A DNA stretch of 64,000 bases. Source: Hydrangea macrophylla. Its lineage: Eukaryota > Streptophyta > Magnoliopsida > Cornales > Hydrangeaceae. Below the pieces are notes generated by a model, which worked only from the letters and a program-made list of their open reading frames with translations, was not told where the DNA came from and made no database searches. The stretch is taken from contig CM066998.1 of NCBI GenBank assembly GCA_033977485.1, forward strand, positions 59,920,274 through 59,984,273, written 5' to 3'. How positions within the stretch are numbered: the first letter of the stretch is position 1; every line of letters starts with the position of its first letter. Both the position numbers and the translations under genes were made by a program. Positions 32,601 to 43,985 of this stretch are shown one piece after another.

Positions 32601-34200
32601 ACCCCAATCCCTTAGAAGATAAACTCTTTTTATCCCGGTAACTGGAATTTAACTATTTTTTGTTCACAGTTAATTCTGGCCTGATTTGTAGATAACCAAT
32701 CCATGCCCAAGATTACGTCAAAGTAGTTGATGGTTAACAGAATTAAGTCCACAGTTATATTATCACCTACTCTGATTTCACATGCTTTGAACACTGAAGA
32801 GGTCATTTAACAATTTACGTAGAGGTAATGATCCAAATAAATCATACCCTAAGGGTTCCGACATGCTATTTAAATGTTTGACAAATTCATGCTAGACAAA
32901 CAAGTGTGTTGACCTGAATTTGTCAAAATTCGTGCTAAATGTGAGCAAATATGAAGTATACCTGAGACCACGGAGTCTGTAGCTGACATATTTCCTGGTG
33001 TAATTTGAAAAGTTTCCCTTGCCTCTGCTCCACACCTTTCCCTTTATTAGTGGACGATCTCGGTCTTACCCCGCTAGACACCATAGAACTTGCCCCTTAT
33101 TGTCGCTTCTTTGGACAATCCTTAGAAAAATGTCCCGGCTACTCACAATCAAAGCTTTAACCTCTCATATCCAGAATTAAGCTCACAGAGCTCGGTGGTC
33201 GTGATCTAGCTTGTGGACAATTCTTAGATGTGTGCCCTCCCTTGGTTACATATGTTTCACGTGCTAAACAAATAACAAACTACCCTGTGTCGGCGATAAC
33301 ACGTAAGACACAACGGTCGGCCCTCCTCGGAAAATGAACTTCCACCTTGACCACCTGAACCTAACCCAGGCCCTCGTGAAAATGGTTTCTTAAAGAAGAC
33401 TTACCCCTTCCCTTTACCTTTATTGTGTCACTTCCCTTGTTGGCTCTGCTTGTATTTGTTAATATCACATTCGGCTATGAGAGCTATATTCTGGACTTGA
33501 GGCACAGTTCCAAATTCATGAGTATCCACCCTACATTGGATATTATCTCTCAACCCCTCTTCAAACTTTCGGGCTTTGTCTTCTTCGGTTATCACTGTAT
33601 CCTACGCAAATCGAAGCAATTCACTATACTTAGAGATATATTCATTCACTGTCATATTCCCCTGTTGAAGATTCATGAATTCCCGGTGCTTCTGTGCTTT
33701 AGCAGCTCGAGGTAAATATCATTTTTAAAAATCTTCCACAAACTTATCCCAAGTGGTCGACCTACTTTGCTCAAGCAAATTCACCCACCAATTCTGAGCT
33801 CCTTTCTTCAAAGTGTCAGTGGAAAATGTAATCTTTTGCTCTTCGGTACATTCTATAGCACGGAATATTCGCTCATAGCTGATACCCAATGAATAGCCGA
33901 CAATGCATAGTCGGTTTCATCTTATAGAATTGCTCAATCGTAACGCGATCCACCCTTGGTTTAGGATTCGGATTCACATGACTTACATCTACCGGTGGCA
34001 CTCAATCATCAATGGTACCCACGAAATTAGTTACCAAGTCCACCAAACGATCCATTCTCGCATCGAGTTCTCGGTTTAGGTCTATTTCCTCCAAATTCTT
34101 GCCTACTAGTTAAATTTGCATAAATACTATGCATGCTATGCCATATTTTATATGTTGTACATGATTAAGAAACCATAACATAGCATCAATAATCATATGC
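29640..34200 (-). pseudogene. Ty3/gypsy chromovirus gag-pol, decayed
   Basis: Reading leftward from the primer site: gag remnants (about 34060-33000) with a broken zinc knuckle near 33170-33115 (FDCE, stop, PGHFSKDC; first Cys lost). Next is a protease-RT linker (32555-32337, VREFLDVFPKDLP), then RT with [13 protein letters not shown] (32106-31849). RT-RNase H follows (31700-31407, GLTGYHRRFVENF and FSDASHQGLECVL), then integrase (30875-29898). A C-terminal tail reads VMVLWQNHSVKEATRERED (29780-29720), typical of Tekay-type chromoviruses. Many frameshifts and stops break it into pieces. It cannot encode a working polyprotein, but domain order and LTRs are intact. Confidence 0.92.
29898..30875 (-). 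pseudogene. Chromovirus integrase, 325-residue open segment
   Basis: The longest open piece of the element. It starts in the zinc-binding domain (CMVCQQVK retained) and runs through the catalytic core to the GPVAYRLELP and HNMFHVSML C-terminal motifs. The first catalytic Asp is present (MDFIAGLP). The second motif reads ISNRDSRF where the family has SDRD, and the third reads RQSKRVIQ where the family has the catalytic Glu (SER). Two of three DDE residues are therefore lost, so the core is inactive even where the frame is open. The true open frame continues upstream of the first Met as degenerate sequence. Confidence 0.92.
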
Positions 34201-34283
34201 ATAAATGTAATGCATCTATATACACAATATCTACACGTCACTCTCAAGTCGTTGTCTCTTATCCCAAAGTTTCTAAGCCTATT

Positions 34284-34295
34284 GCTTTGATACCA
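34284..34295 (-). other. Primer-binding site, initiator tRNA-Met type
   Basis: On the minus strand TGGTATCAAAGC, five bases inside the LTR boundary at 34301. The consensus for initiator tRNA-Met priming is TGGTATCAGAGC, so 11 of 12 bases match. It sets the element's direction as right to left. Confidence 0.85.
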
Positions 34296-34300
34296 CTAAA

Positions 34301-36131
34301 TGTCATGCCCCATATGCACATATGTGAACCTAGGACACGTGGCATGCCACCAAGGCCTTCAAACACCAAGTTAGAAATGAAAATGAGGGAAAATAAGTGC
34401 TTTTATACCATTACGTTAGACAAATTAAGCCCAAGGGCAAAATGGTCATTAATAAAGTATTGCAAATTTTATACCAAAAGATAGGTCTTTGAGTCCCAGT
34501 TCAAAGCAAAAAAACGGCGCATGAAACCGAATTTTCTAGAAGAAGTTATGTCCGTTTCCGTAAAGGTCGACAGTGCAGCAAAATGACATGCGGATCGATC
34601 TGCCCCAAAACCGGATCGATCTGGTTTTGATAGAACCTCATTTTTGGTCCTGCAGAAGCACTAGATCGATCTGCCCAAGACCCAGATCAACCCGAATTCT
34701 ACAGAACTCATTTTGATAGCAAATTCCCCTGTTCTGCAAATTCTTAACTACACCAAAACCAATCCAAACTTCATGAAACTTTCCAAAACCATTTCAAAAC
34801 CATTCTTAAATCATTTCAAACCATTCCCAAGATATATTAACATGATTCTAAGCATAAAACAAGACTCGCTAATGCTACCACACACTTGAATCTCCCTAAA
34901 TTTTCACCAAACCAACCAAAACACAAGAGTCTTGATCCAAATTCACAACTAACATATCCAAACCATATAAACAAGAGTTTGAAAAGTTCCAACATGATTT
35001 TAAGTTCTGGTTACAACATTTACACAAGTCTTGGAGCGATTAAACCAAAAACTAACATAATTCACTAAGTTTTTGCACAAACTCAAGTTAACTATTACAA
35101 CCTCAAATTTCTCTAGAATTACTAGTTTTGTACAAAAACAACTATAAACAAGAATCTACAATATACATAAGTCTTCTCGATTCCACGATCCCCAATTTAC
35201 CTCCTTGGATTCTCGTCGTCTTGCTCACCTACAATGGTTATTCAATAACCACTACAATATATAAGATATATGCTTAGTGAGAGATATTAATCAAGCACAC
35301 GGATGCCATATCAATGTTTATATTCAACTCAACAAATAAAATGGTCTTTGGATAAGCAAGTATTTAATCCACCACTACTCGCAAGTTCTCGACTCCCCCG
35401 TTAGTCCATGACACAAGCCAATGACCCACGTCTCACATGTGCAATCTAATGCCGTTGTCGGTAACAGATTGTTGTCACCACAAAACAATCTCATGGCGGA
35501 TTCATGCGAACTTTCCTTTGACCCACATAGATAACTAAACATGCTTACATAAACATATCACCATGCTTTTCACAAAATTATAGCTAAACATGAGTAATTA
35601 AGCTAAATAGGCATGTTATCCACACCCAAAGAACATAAACATGAACCTCATCGAAAAACAAGATTGAAACCACTCACCTTTTCGCAATTCGCTCCTAGTT
35701 CAGAAATTAAAGCCCAAATCTACTCCGGGTTCAAATCCTACATGAATTCAACCAACTACGAATTATCGCAATGAATTGGGTCATGAGAAATACGACGATT
35801 ACACTCAAAAAAATCAATACCAAAATGTGGAACTCACCTATATGAGTCCAAATTCAGTCTCGGAATCAAAATTGGAAGGCGAACGACGTTTCCATCGGCG
35901 TCGAAGAGCTCCGGCGTAAACTACCCCTCTTTTCTCTCAAATCGACTAAAAAATGAAGAAGAAGAGATATGTATCTCTTTCTTGATTCAAAGTTCACATA
36001 TATGGTTTCTTCCATTTTATTAAGAGACCCACCCATTTTTTGGTTATTTCCATTTACACCCTAACTAGTTTTGTAACCAACTATTTAGTCCTTCAAACTT
36101 AAGTGGGTATTTGTCTATGTCTCGCATGGGT
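34301..36131 (-). mobile_element. 5' LTR of the minus-strand chromovirus, truncated
   Basis: Same sequence as 27390-29622 from its TGTCATGCC end up to CTCGCATGGGT, then abruptly replaced by another LTR at 36132. The missing part (about 400 bp of the complete LTR) does not reappear to the right of the inserted element, so it has been deleted or lies outside the window. Confidence 0.88.
34591..34692. repeat. Paired-palindrome array, GGATCGATCC type (5' LTR)
   Basis: Centres are 34596/34617 and 34667/34688: spacing 21 bp and period 71 bp, identical to the other LTR. The cores show C-to-T and G-to-A type changes (CAGATCAACC, TAGATCGATC). Confidence 0.85.
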
Positions 36132-37593
36132 TCTGATTCGTGTCCAATATTGCATTCTTAACTTCATGTTTTAACCATTATTGGACACTAATTATCACTT
36201 ATATTGGGAGATTTAATGGATAAATTGTACTTTCGTTGCTCTTGTCGTTACTCTCTTGGAGCGAATAAAGATCTTTTTTATAGGTTTTGTAAGCTTGGGA
36301 GAAGTGGAATCCAGCGTTAGTAGCATTCATGAAGTTGAAAAGGGTCAAGAAAGAGAATTCAGAAAGGCAGATCGATCCGCCCTTTAGAAGGGATTGATCC
36401 GCGTGCTCAATGGAAACTTATTGCCTGATTCAAAAAGAGCGGATCGATCCGCCAATATGAAGGGATCGATCCGCGATCTTCCGGTGGTATTCTGCGACAA
36501 AACTCCCAAAATGGATCGATCCACCTATATGAGGGGATCGATCCACGGTTTCTCGGAAAGATAGTAATAGCCCAGATGAAAGGCGGATCGATCCGCCAAT
36601 ACGAAGGGATCGATCCGCGCCTCCTACTGAAGACTCTCTCTTTTTATTACAACTTTGCCCTTCTATGTATGTAATATATATAGTTAGAGATTGATTTTTA
36701 TTAGGGGGAGCTGGTATTTTTGCTTAGTTTTCCTTAGGTTGTAAGCTCCTTCTCTCTAAATCCTCTCATCTCTTCCCCCCATTACTCCTCAACTACCAAT
36801 ATTTACTTCCATTTAGTGTTAGAGAGAGAGAGGAGTGTGAATGTATTGAACGGTTGAAGTTTACATTAAAGAATTTCTTGGATTTGTTATGGCATTTATG
36901 GTGGTTTTCTCTTGTTGGTATAATTTCTCCTTCCTTCTCTTGAATATTGTTGCATTATGACTATGAATAACTAAATAATGTAGGTTGGGGATCATAAACC
37001 CACCATTGGACCCATGTGTGTTTTATTGTAGAACTCTCACATTTTGTTACATTTCTATAGTTCATGGGTGTATGGTTTGATGTTTTGAGACCCCACTTCC
37101 AATATCAAGCTTTGGAAGTAGTTAAATCTCTAAACTCTAACCCTATACCCATGTATTGCATTGGAACATCTATCTAGCATGTTGGTTGACTACCACATGT
37201 TTAATAGTTTGTCACAATAGAATTTTCTACTCTAGAATGTGTTACAAGTATGAAAGCCATGTGTTGGTTGGTCAAGGTGGGGGAATGCTCCCCAACCTCA
37301 AATTTTCCATTTACAAAACTCTCATTTGTCAATTAAACTTAGCTTTGTTCAAAGTTTACTTTCTCTTTTTCTAAATAGTCATTGTAGTATAATCTTTTAC
37401 AAATTGAACCAATCTCAAAGTCGAAAAGACTCAATTTTATTTCTTAGTTTGTTAAATTGCTTCTCGCATTATAATTGGTTATTAAGCGCCCAACAAGCAT
37501 TGTTGCATTCCAATCCCTATGGACTCGACACTCTACTTCCAACATACTACGTTTTTAATAGGGTTAAATAAGAACTTGATTTTGACAACATCA
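36132..37593 (+). mobile_element. 5' LTR of non-autonomous LTR retrotransposon (1,462 bp)
   Basis: Starts TCTGATTCGTGTCC (TGTGATT in the other copy) and ends ACATCA, three bases before the primer site. It is about 93% identical to 40196-41602 over the first 215 bp by eye. It is inserted in the truncated chromovirus LTR. It carries a regular eight-site GGATCGATCC array at 36366-36620 and a GA-rich tract near 36820. Confidence 0.9.
36366..36620. repeat. Paired-palindrome array, GCGGATCGATCCGC type (5' LTR)
   Basis: Eight sites in four pairs. Centres are 36373/36395, 36445/36467, 36517/36539 and 36589/36611: 22 bp within every pair and exactly 72 bp between pairs. The first site of each pair carries GC...GC arms and the second is preceded by GAAG or GAGG. 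The 36-40 bp between pairs are unlike one another. Confidence 0.93.
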
Positions 37594-37596
37594 AAA

Positions 37597-37614
37597 TGGC
37601 GCCGTTGCCGGGGA
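37597..37614 (+). other. Primer-binding site, tRNA-Asp
   Basis: TGGCGCCGTTGCCGGGGA, 18 bases, three bases after the LTR. This is the primer site complementary to the 3' end of tRNA-Asp that is common in Athila/Tat-branch plant Ty3/gypsy elements. The match to the known site appears complete. Confidence 0.93.
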
Positions 37615-40195
37615 TTGGCGACAACGTTAAGTTGTTTAGTTTCTAATTATACGCACTTTTGCATTTGATCATTTTATTTTGTCTTTGTTTTGAATGATTA
37701 GCTACTCTTGAAGTGCTAAACCTCCATCAAGAATGTTAATGACACATTGGTATTTCATGGAGAAGGTAATAGTATCTCCTTTGGTTGTTGTTCTTTAAAC
37801 TTTTGGCATATGTAATTGATTTTCGTGATTTCTTACATAGTTGGATTTAATAGAAGTGGTGTATTGTTGCACATGAGTCATTCTATGAGAAGTTGATTTG
37901 TCTACCATGTAGTTTAGTTAATGTAGGGTGGATGTGTCATTCTAATCAAAGGTGTTACATAGTGTAGTAATTTACCACTTATTTGTTATTGTGATAATTA
38001 TGCTTTGTGTTAATACGCTTGACTCATACCAAGAGAATGTGATGTATTCCACCATGTAGTTTAGTTAACTTAGTTTAGTAAATGTAATTTAGTTGTAGGG
38101 TGGGCAAATCATGTTAATCAAAGTAGAGTCATAGTATAGTAATGCAAAGTTTGATTGTTTTGCCAAACTTTCTTGAACACTTCTTTTAAAGGAATATTAT
38201 TTCTCTTTTGCATGTTGGGCTAGTGGTAGATGCAACATTCTAACCTTCAAATTCATCCGCATCATCTCCTTATCATTCCATTTTCATTTCTTTTGTGTTT
38301 TGGTTTTTCTTTTTATTTTCTTCTTTTATTTGCTTGATGTGCTTGGTAGTGATTCATGTGCAGGAACATCATTTTTGTGCTTATTGGGGATCGCTCCTTT
38401 TGTTGGTGATATCACTCTATCCCTACTCATTTTTGTCCTTGTTTCGAATCATTTGCATTAGGAACAATGCAATGTTCTAGTTGGGGGTTATGGGATATTC
38501 ACCCATCATATTGATGTTCCATTTTCTTCTTGCCATTAATTCTCCAAGCATGTTTTGGTTGTTAATAAAATAAAAGTTGATTTAAAAAAATTAAATTTAA
38601 ATTAAAAATAGTTTCCAATGATTTTAGTATAGTTGCCTCGTTCTAATGCCAAGCGATGACGCTTGCCTTGAGTTTTCATTCGATATTGGTATGCGTCACT
38701 TGTTGAATCCCATTAGTTCTATAACTATCTTGATTATAGTAAATTTCATGAAGTTCAAATCTTGGATTATCGAGCACGTTGTATGACTACTTGTATTAGG
38801 ATGATGTTTATTGCAATTATTACCCGAAAATCATTTAAAACATATGTGGAGACTTTACCCTTGTGAGCTTTAGATCCTTTTCTCCATTGTTGAGTGTTAC
38901 ATACTTCAATTATCTCTTTTTGAAAAACATACATAAGTCGTAGATAATCTCATCCTCTTGCTTTGATTGTTCATTAGAGGAATCTTTTTGTGGAATGCAA
39001 AACTCTTGCTTGCCTGTCATTGTAGTGGAGAACTAAGAATCACATTGTCCGAGAAAATGATTTTAGGTCCTTCCTTTTGCCATTTCTAGCCTCAACCACA
39101 CATACCCTTCCTTCACTTAACCATACACCTTCTATATCCACGTTTGAATTACATTTTTGGGGTGTCTTTGTATGAATCGTGTTTGTAATGTTGCAAAAGA
39201 GATTGAATCATCTTGTTGTGAGAGTACAAAGAAAAGAAAAGAAGTTCTAAAAAGAAAAAAAAATAAATTAAAAAAAAAAGAAAAAGAAAAAGAAAAAGAG
39301 CTTCATAGTCAATTGTACTTCTCTTTTTGAGCTTCAAAGAAATATTTGTGAATGATTCATCTCTTGTGGTCGTTTGTATCCATGCATTCCAATAAATCCC
39401 AAGTTTGTACCCAAACATCTCACTTTATTTCCCCTTGTCCTTCACCTCATAACATTTTCCCACTTTACAACTCCCTTAAGGTCCTAGTTGATTCTCAATT
39501 TTTGTGATTCGGAGTTTGAGACGATCATGACAAGTAGTTAGAGTTATTTCACATCCTCTAGTGAATAGTATCTTTCACGAGATTAATTTTTACTCATTTT
39601 TCACGCTTACGTTTTCATTATTGGCATGTGCGTGGCTTTACTATCCATTTCCATTACTCTTTTTGCCCGCATGCCTTGAGTATATTACCCATTTCGAGCG
39701 ATTCATTTCTAGAGTGTAATACCGGTGAGAATTGAGTTGAAACGCATTTTAAACAAAATTTGGACTATGAAAGCATTGCCATCTTCTTGATAGTTATAGT
39801 TATACACTTCACACCACACAAGCATCCAAGATTGGGCTTGATGAAGTTTACCTAATTACCTTGATAGTTTGAGAACGTTTTAGATTTGCGTGTTATGTGG
39901 TAAAATCTTTTGAAAATTCTTGAGACTTTGTTGAGTGTCGGCTTCAGATTGTAGGCAACTATCATGAGGAAACAAAATGTTTGTGGGTATCATTCTGAGA
40001 ACCCTCCGGAGACAACACTCGGCCTCTACGGGCAACCTTGAGGTTTAACCGCTTGTTGCATACGCTCAATGTAATCGTGTTCTCCACAAAAATGGTTTAT
40101 CCTTCATTTTAAATAAATTTTCGTGCAAGGTTATTCTTAAATCTCTTGGTATTTAGCTTTGTTGCTAAGAGACTAGCAACATGCTAGTTGGGGGG
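37615..40195 (+). mobile_element. Non-coding interior of non-autonomous LTR element
   Basis: About 2.6 kb without gag or pol motifs in any frame; the small reading frames are AT-rich noise. It ends in GTTGGGGGG, the polypurine tract, directly before the 3' LTR at 40196. A related phrase, GTTCTAGTTGGGGGTT, lies near 38470 and may be an old copy of that boundary. The element must depend on proteins from a relative. Confidence 0.85.
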
Positions 40196-41602
40196 TGTGA
40201 TTCTTGCCCAATATTGCATTCTTAACTTCATGATTTTACCATTATTGGACACAAATTATCACTTATATTGGGAGATTTAATGGATAAAATGTACTTTCAT
40301 TGCTCTTGTCGTTATTCTCTTGGAGCGAATAAAGATCTCTTTTTGTAGGTTTTGTAAGCTTGGGTGAAGTGGAATCCAGCCTTAATAGCATTCATGAAGT
40401 TGAAAAGGGTCAAGAAAGAGAATTCAGAAAGGCGGATCGATCCGCCCTTTAGAAGGGATTGATCCGCTTGCTCAATGGAAACTTATTGCCTGATTCAAAA
40501 TGAGCGGATCGATCCGCCAATATGAAGGGATCGATCCGCGATCTTCCTGTGGCATTCTGCGACAAAACTCCCGAAATGGATTGATCCGCCTATATGAGGG
40601 GATCAATCCGCGGTTTCTCGGAAAGATAGTAATAGCCCAGATGAAAGGCGAATCGATCCGCCAATACGAAGGGATCAATCCGCGCCTCCTGCTGAAGACT
40701 CTCTCTTTTTATTACAACTTTGCCCTTCTATGTATGTAATATATATAGTTAGAGATTGATTTTTATTAGGGGGAGCTGGTATTTTTGCTTAGTTTTCCTT
40801 AGGTTGTAAGCTCCTTCTCTCTAAATCCTCTCATCTCTTCCCCCCATTACTCCTCAACTACCAATATTTACTTCCATTTAGTGTTAGAGAGAGAGGAGTG
40901 TGAATGTACTGAATGGTTGAAGTTTACATTGAAGAATTTCTTGGATTTGCTATGGCATTTATGGTGATTTTCTCTTGGTGGTATAATTTCTCCTTCCCTC
41001 TCTTTAATATTGTTGTCATTATGACTATGAGTAACTAAATAATGTAGGTTGGGGATCATAAACCCACCATTGGACCCATGTGTGTTTTATTGTAGGGCTC
41101 TCACATTTTGTAACATTTCTATAGTTCATGGGTGTATGGTTTGATGTTTTGAGACCCCACTTCCAATGTCATGCATTGGAAGTTGTTAAATCTCTAAACT
41201 CTAACCCTATATCCATGTATTGCATTGGAACATCTATCTAGCATGTTGGTTGACTACCACATGTTTGATAGTTTGTCACAATGTAATTTTCTACTCTAGA
41301 AAGTGTTATAAGTATGAAAGCCATGTGTTGGTTGGTCCAAGGTGGGGGAATGTTCCCCAACCTCAATTTCTCCACTTACAAAACTCTCATTTGTCAATTA
41401 AACTTAGCTTTGTTCAAAGTTTACTTTCTCTTTTTCTAAATAGTCATTGTAGTATAATCTTTTACAAATTGAACCAATCTCAAAGTCAAAAAGACTCAAT
41501 TTTATTTCTTAGTTTGTTAAATTGCTTCTCGCATTATAATTAGTTATTAAGCGCCCAACAAGAATTGTTGCATTCCAATCCCTGTGGACTCGACACCCTA
41601 CT
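40196..41602 (+). mobile_element. 3' LTR of the same element, truncated
   Basis: Starts TGTGATTCTTGCCC and follows the 5' LTR to GGACTCGACACCCTACT, then departs. About 75 bp of the LTR end are missing and gypsy pol-end sequence follows. It contains the matching array at 40431-40686. Confidence 0.9.
40431..40686. repeat. Paired-palindrome array, GCGGATCGATCCGC type (3' LTR)
   Basis: The same eight sites and spacing as 36366-36620. Several cores are changed by transitions at the central CpG (GGATTGATCC, GATCAATCC, GAATCGATCC), while the pair distances are kept. Confidence 0.9.
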
Positions 41603-41674
41603 CGACACCCGGAGTTATTTCAGGACTAGTTAGTCTTGATTTCGGGGATGAAATCCTGTTTAAGGGAGGAAGGG
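41603..41674 (+). pseudogene. 3' end of a gypsy pol and polypurine tract
   Basis: Sequence such as GATTTCGGGGATGAAATCC, followed by TTTAAGGGAGGAAGGG. This is the usual run-out of a Ty3/gypsy polyprotein gene into its polypurine tract, directly before an LTR starting TGTAACAACC. Nothing upstream of it survives; the left junction abuts a truncated LTR. Confidence 0.7.
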
Positions 41675-42461
41675 TGTAACAACCTGTATTTCCATTTAAT
41701 TATTTGCATTTGCATTGGACATATTTAAATTCAATTTGAATTTCTATGTTTAATCTGTATTTGCATTGTCGTATTAAAATTAATATGTATTATTTGCTGT
41801 TATTCTAATTACAACCCTCACATATTGAACCTAATTATAAATTTTATTTCATGTCTTAAATTCTTTTGGGGGCCAAACTGCAAATTCTACAATTTTAGTA
41901 ATACCTGTGTTAGATTTCAAAACTGTATTTCAAAATGGTGGAAATGTTTTCTTTTAATTCAAACTGTATTTTTATAAAACCAGAAAACCATTTCTTACGT
42001 TAAAATGAATTTTCTGAATTTCTGTGGTGAACACCGTGCCGCGAAAATACCAGTTTACTTTCAAAACTGTCTGCGCTGTGTTGGGATTCCACAGATTCTG
42101 GAATCTTCGTAAAGCAAAGACATGACATTTGCTTTATTGCTATTTATGGCAAGTAATCATTAGAAGTGCCTTGTTTGGCAATGCCTTTTTGTTGTGTATT
42201 GATTTGTGCCCTTAAGCTCCAATTCCCAAACACACAAAACTTGCCCCCTATGAAGCTATACTTGTCCCTTGACTCAACTATGGAGTCTTATAATTTGTAT
42301 ACGTATATGCAGTGGTTATAATTGAATTGATAAACTAATTCAATTTATAGAGTGTTTTAGGATGAACTTGGGCCCCAAGATTGTAAGTTTATATATATAT
42401 ATACACACACACACCTTCACTTCACAATCTGCACAATTGTGTTTACAACTGAAACACAGAA

Positions 42462-42464
<3 letters not shown>

Positions 42465-42518
<54 letters not shown>
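42465..42518. repeat. GA microsatellite
   Basis: About 27 AG units within the LTR, just upstream of a shorter GA run at 42550-42567. Confidence 0.95.
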
Positions 42519-42522
<4 letters not shown>

Positions 42523-43093
42523 AGAGTTCATTTACTGACGGCATTTCTAGAGAGAGAGAGAGAGAGCTCTCTTCCATAGCTTGAAGCTTATATTGGAATC
42601 TCTAATTGGTTATCTTTCTCAAACATATTCCTATCTCAAATATCAGTGAGTATTTTAAACTCACTCCAAATGTAAATTATACTCAATTACTGTCTGTATA
42701 TATGTATATGTTGATTCACCATTGTTGATTTTCATGAAAGCTTGAAACTTGAAAAAGAGTGATTTTACATACTTAATCAAAACAAGTTTTTAGAGATGAT
42801 TTAGAAAGATTATAGTTCCTAGAAGCTACAGTTCAAGTATTAAAGTCAAATTTATTCATATGAAAAAGTATATAAGAAATTAAGTTTTATCATCTTTTAG
42901 TTTTTCCGAAAAATTAGTGATCTATGTTTGGATTCATGTTAAATTCATCGTAGATTCATAATCCTTGCAAAAAATCGAAGAGATTCATATATTATAAGGC
43001 ATAGTAACTTATAGAATCAAAAATGGGTCAAAAGATCCCTTAATTTCTGAAACAGGGGAAAACCAGCAAGGAAGATGAAGCTACTGCGTGAAC

Positions 43094-43340
43094 TCGCGCG
43101 CGCGATCGCGCGAGCAAGGGTCGCGCGAGCGACCCCTCGCGTGAGCGGCCCACGCGCGCAAGCTGTGTGGTTTCAGGCAGACAGAAAAGATCTTAATAAG
43201 AAAATTGAAAATTAGGCAGATCGCGCGAGCGGCCCATGCGAGCGAGGTGGCTAGCTTCAGACAAAAAGAAAAGTTTTAAAAAGAAAAGGAAAATTGGGCA
43301 TATCGCACGAGCGGTCTGCACGAGCGGCCCGCGCGCGCGA
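43094..43340. repeat. CG-rich palindrome cluster, TCGCGCGA type
   Basis: Three groups of CpG-rich palindromic sites, starting near 43094, 43221 and 43303. Sites are TCGCGCGA, GCGCGCGC and decayed forms such as TCGCACGA, each group containing AGCGGCCC-type spacers. Centre distances are about 13-19 bp, less regular than in other LTRs. Groups are separated by similar AAAAGA-rich DNA. Confidence 0.8.
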
Positions 43341-43655
43341 CTTCTGACAGTTTCTAGTTTTTACTTATTTCATGTTAAGGAACTATTTGGTTGTTACCTT
43401 GTGGGTCTTTAAGGCTCTGTTTGTGAAAAATGTTAAAACATATTATATTTTGGGTATGATTGGTCATTTAGGAACGATTATGAATCCAATTCTTTTCAAA
43501 GCATACATTGTTATTATTCCTAGCACTACATATGTTCTGTGGGTGGTTTCATGACATACATATGGTGTCAGTTGTACATGCATGGTGAGTGTGGGTGTTG
43601 GTCAGTATGGAAAAGAGTAATGGTCAGTGTGGTAAAGAGAGTGTGATTGAGATTG

Positions 43656-43985
43656 TGCTGTGGACACTCCCTAGTAATTGTGTACCAAAGTGTGACGTGT
43701 TGAGATTGCAGTGAGAGCATCTTTGTAATGCGACGGTGGCAAAACTGGACACTCCCTGACGCCCATGGTAGTGTTAAAGTGTGGCCTACGGACACTCCCT
43801 GGCACCCGAGTCTGGATACTGCGTGAGGTTACCTCCGATATTTGCGAGGCAGATTAGGTACTAAGGTGTGAGGCATTGGACACTCCATGGTACCCCAGAC
43901 CAAAGTGTGAGGCAAACTGAACATTCCCTGGCACCCCTGTGCTAAAGTGTGGCTATCGGAGTATTACAAGGATACTGGTGTGAGA
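43656..43985. repeat. Degenerate GGACACTCCCTGG subrepeats
   Basis: Five units contain GGACACTCCCTGGYACC followed by AAAGTGTGRGGC (near 43661, 43747, 43790, 43888 and 43917, the last one decayed to TGAACATTCC). They resemble in style the subrepeats at 19509-19742 of another gypsy LTR. Confidence 0.75.

Noticed and set aside
36366..36620. Regularly spaced repeats that might suggest a CRISPR array
   Set aside because: Plant nuclear DNA, palindromic sites of about 10-14 bp in pairs inside an LTR, no cas genes; not CRISPR.
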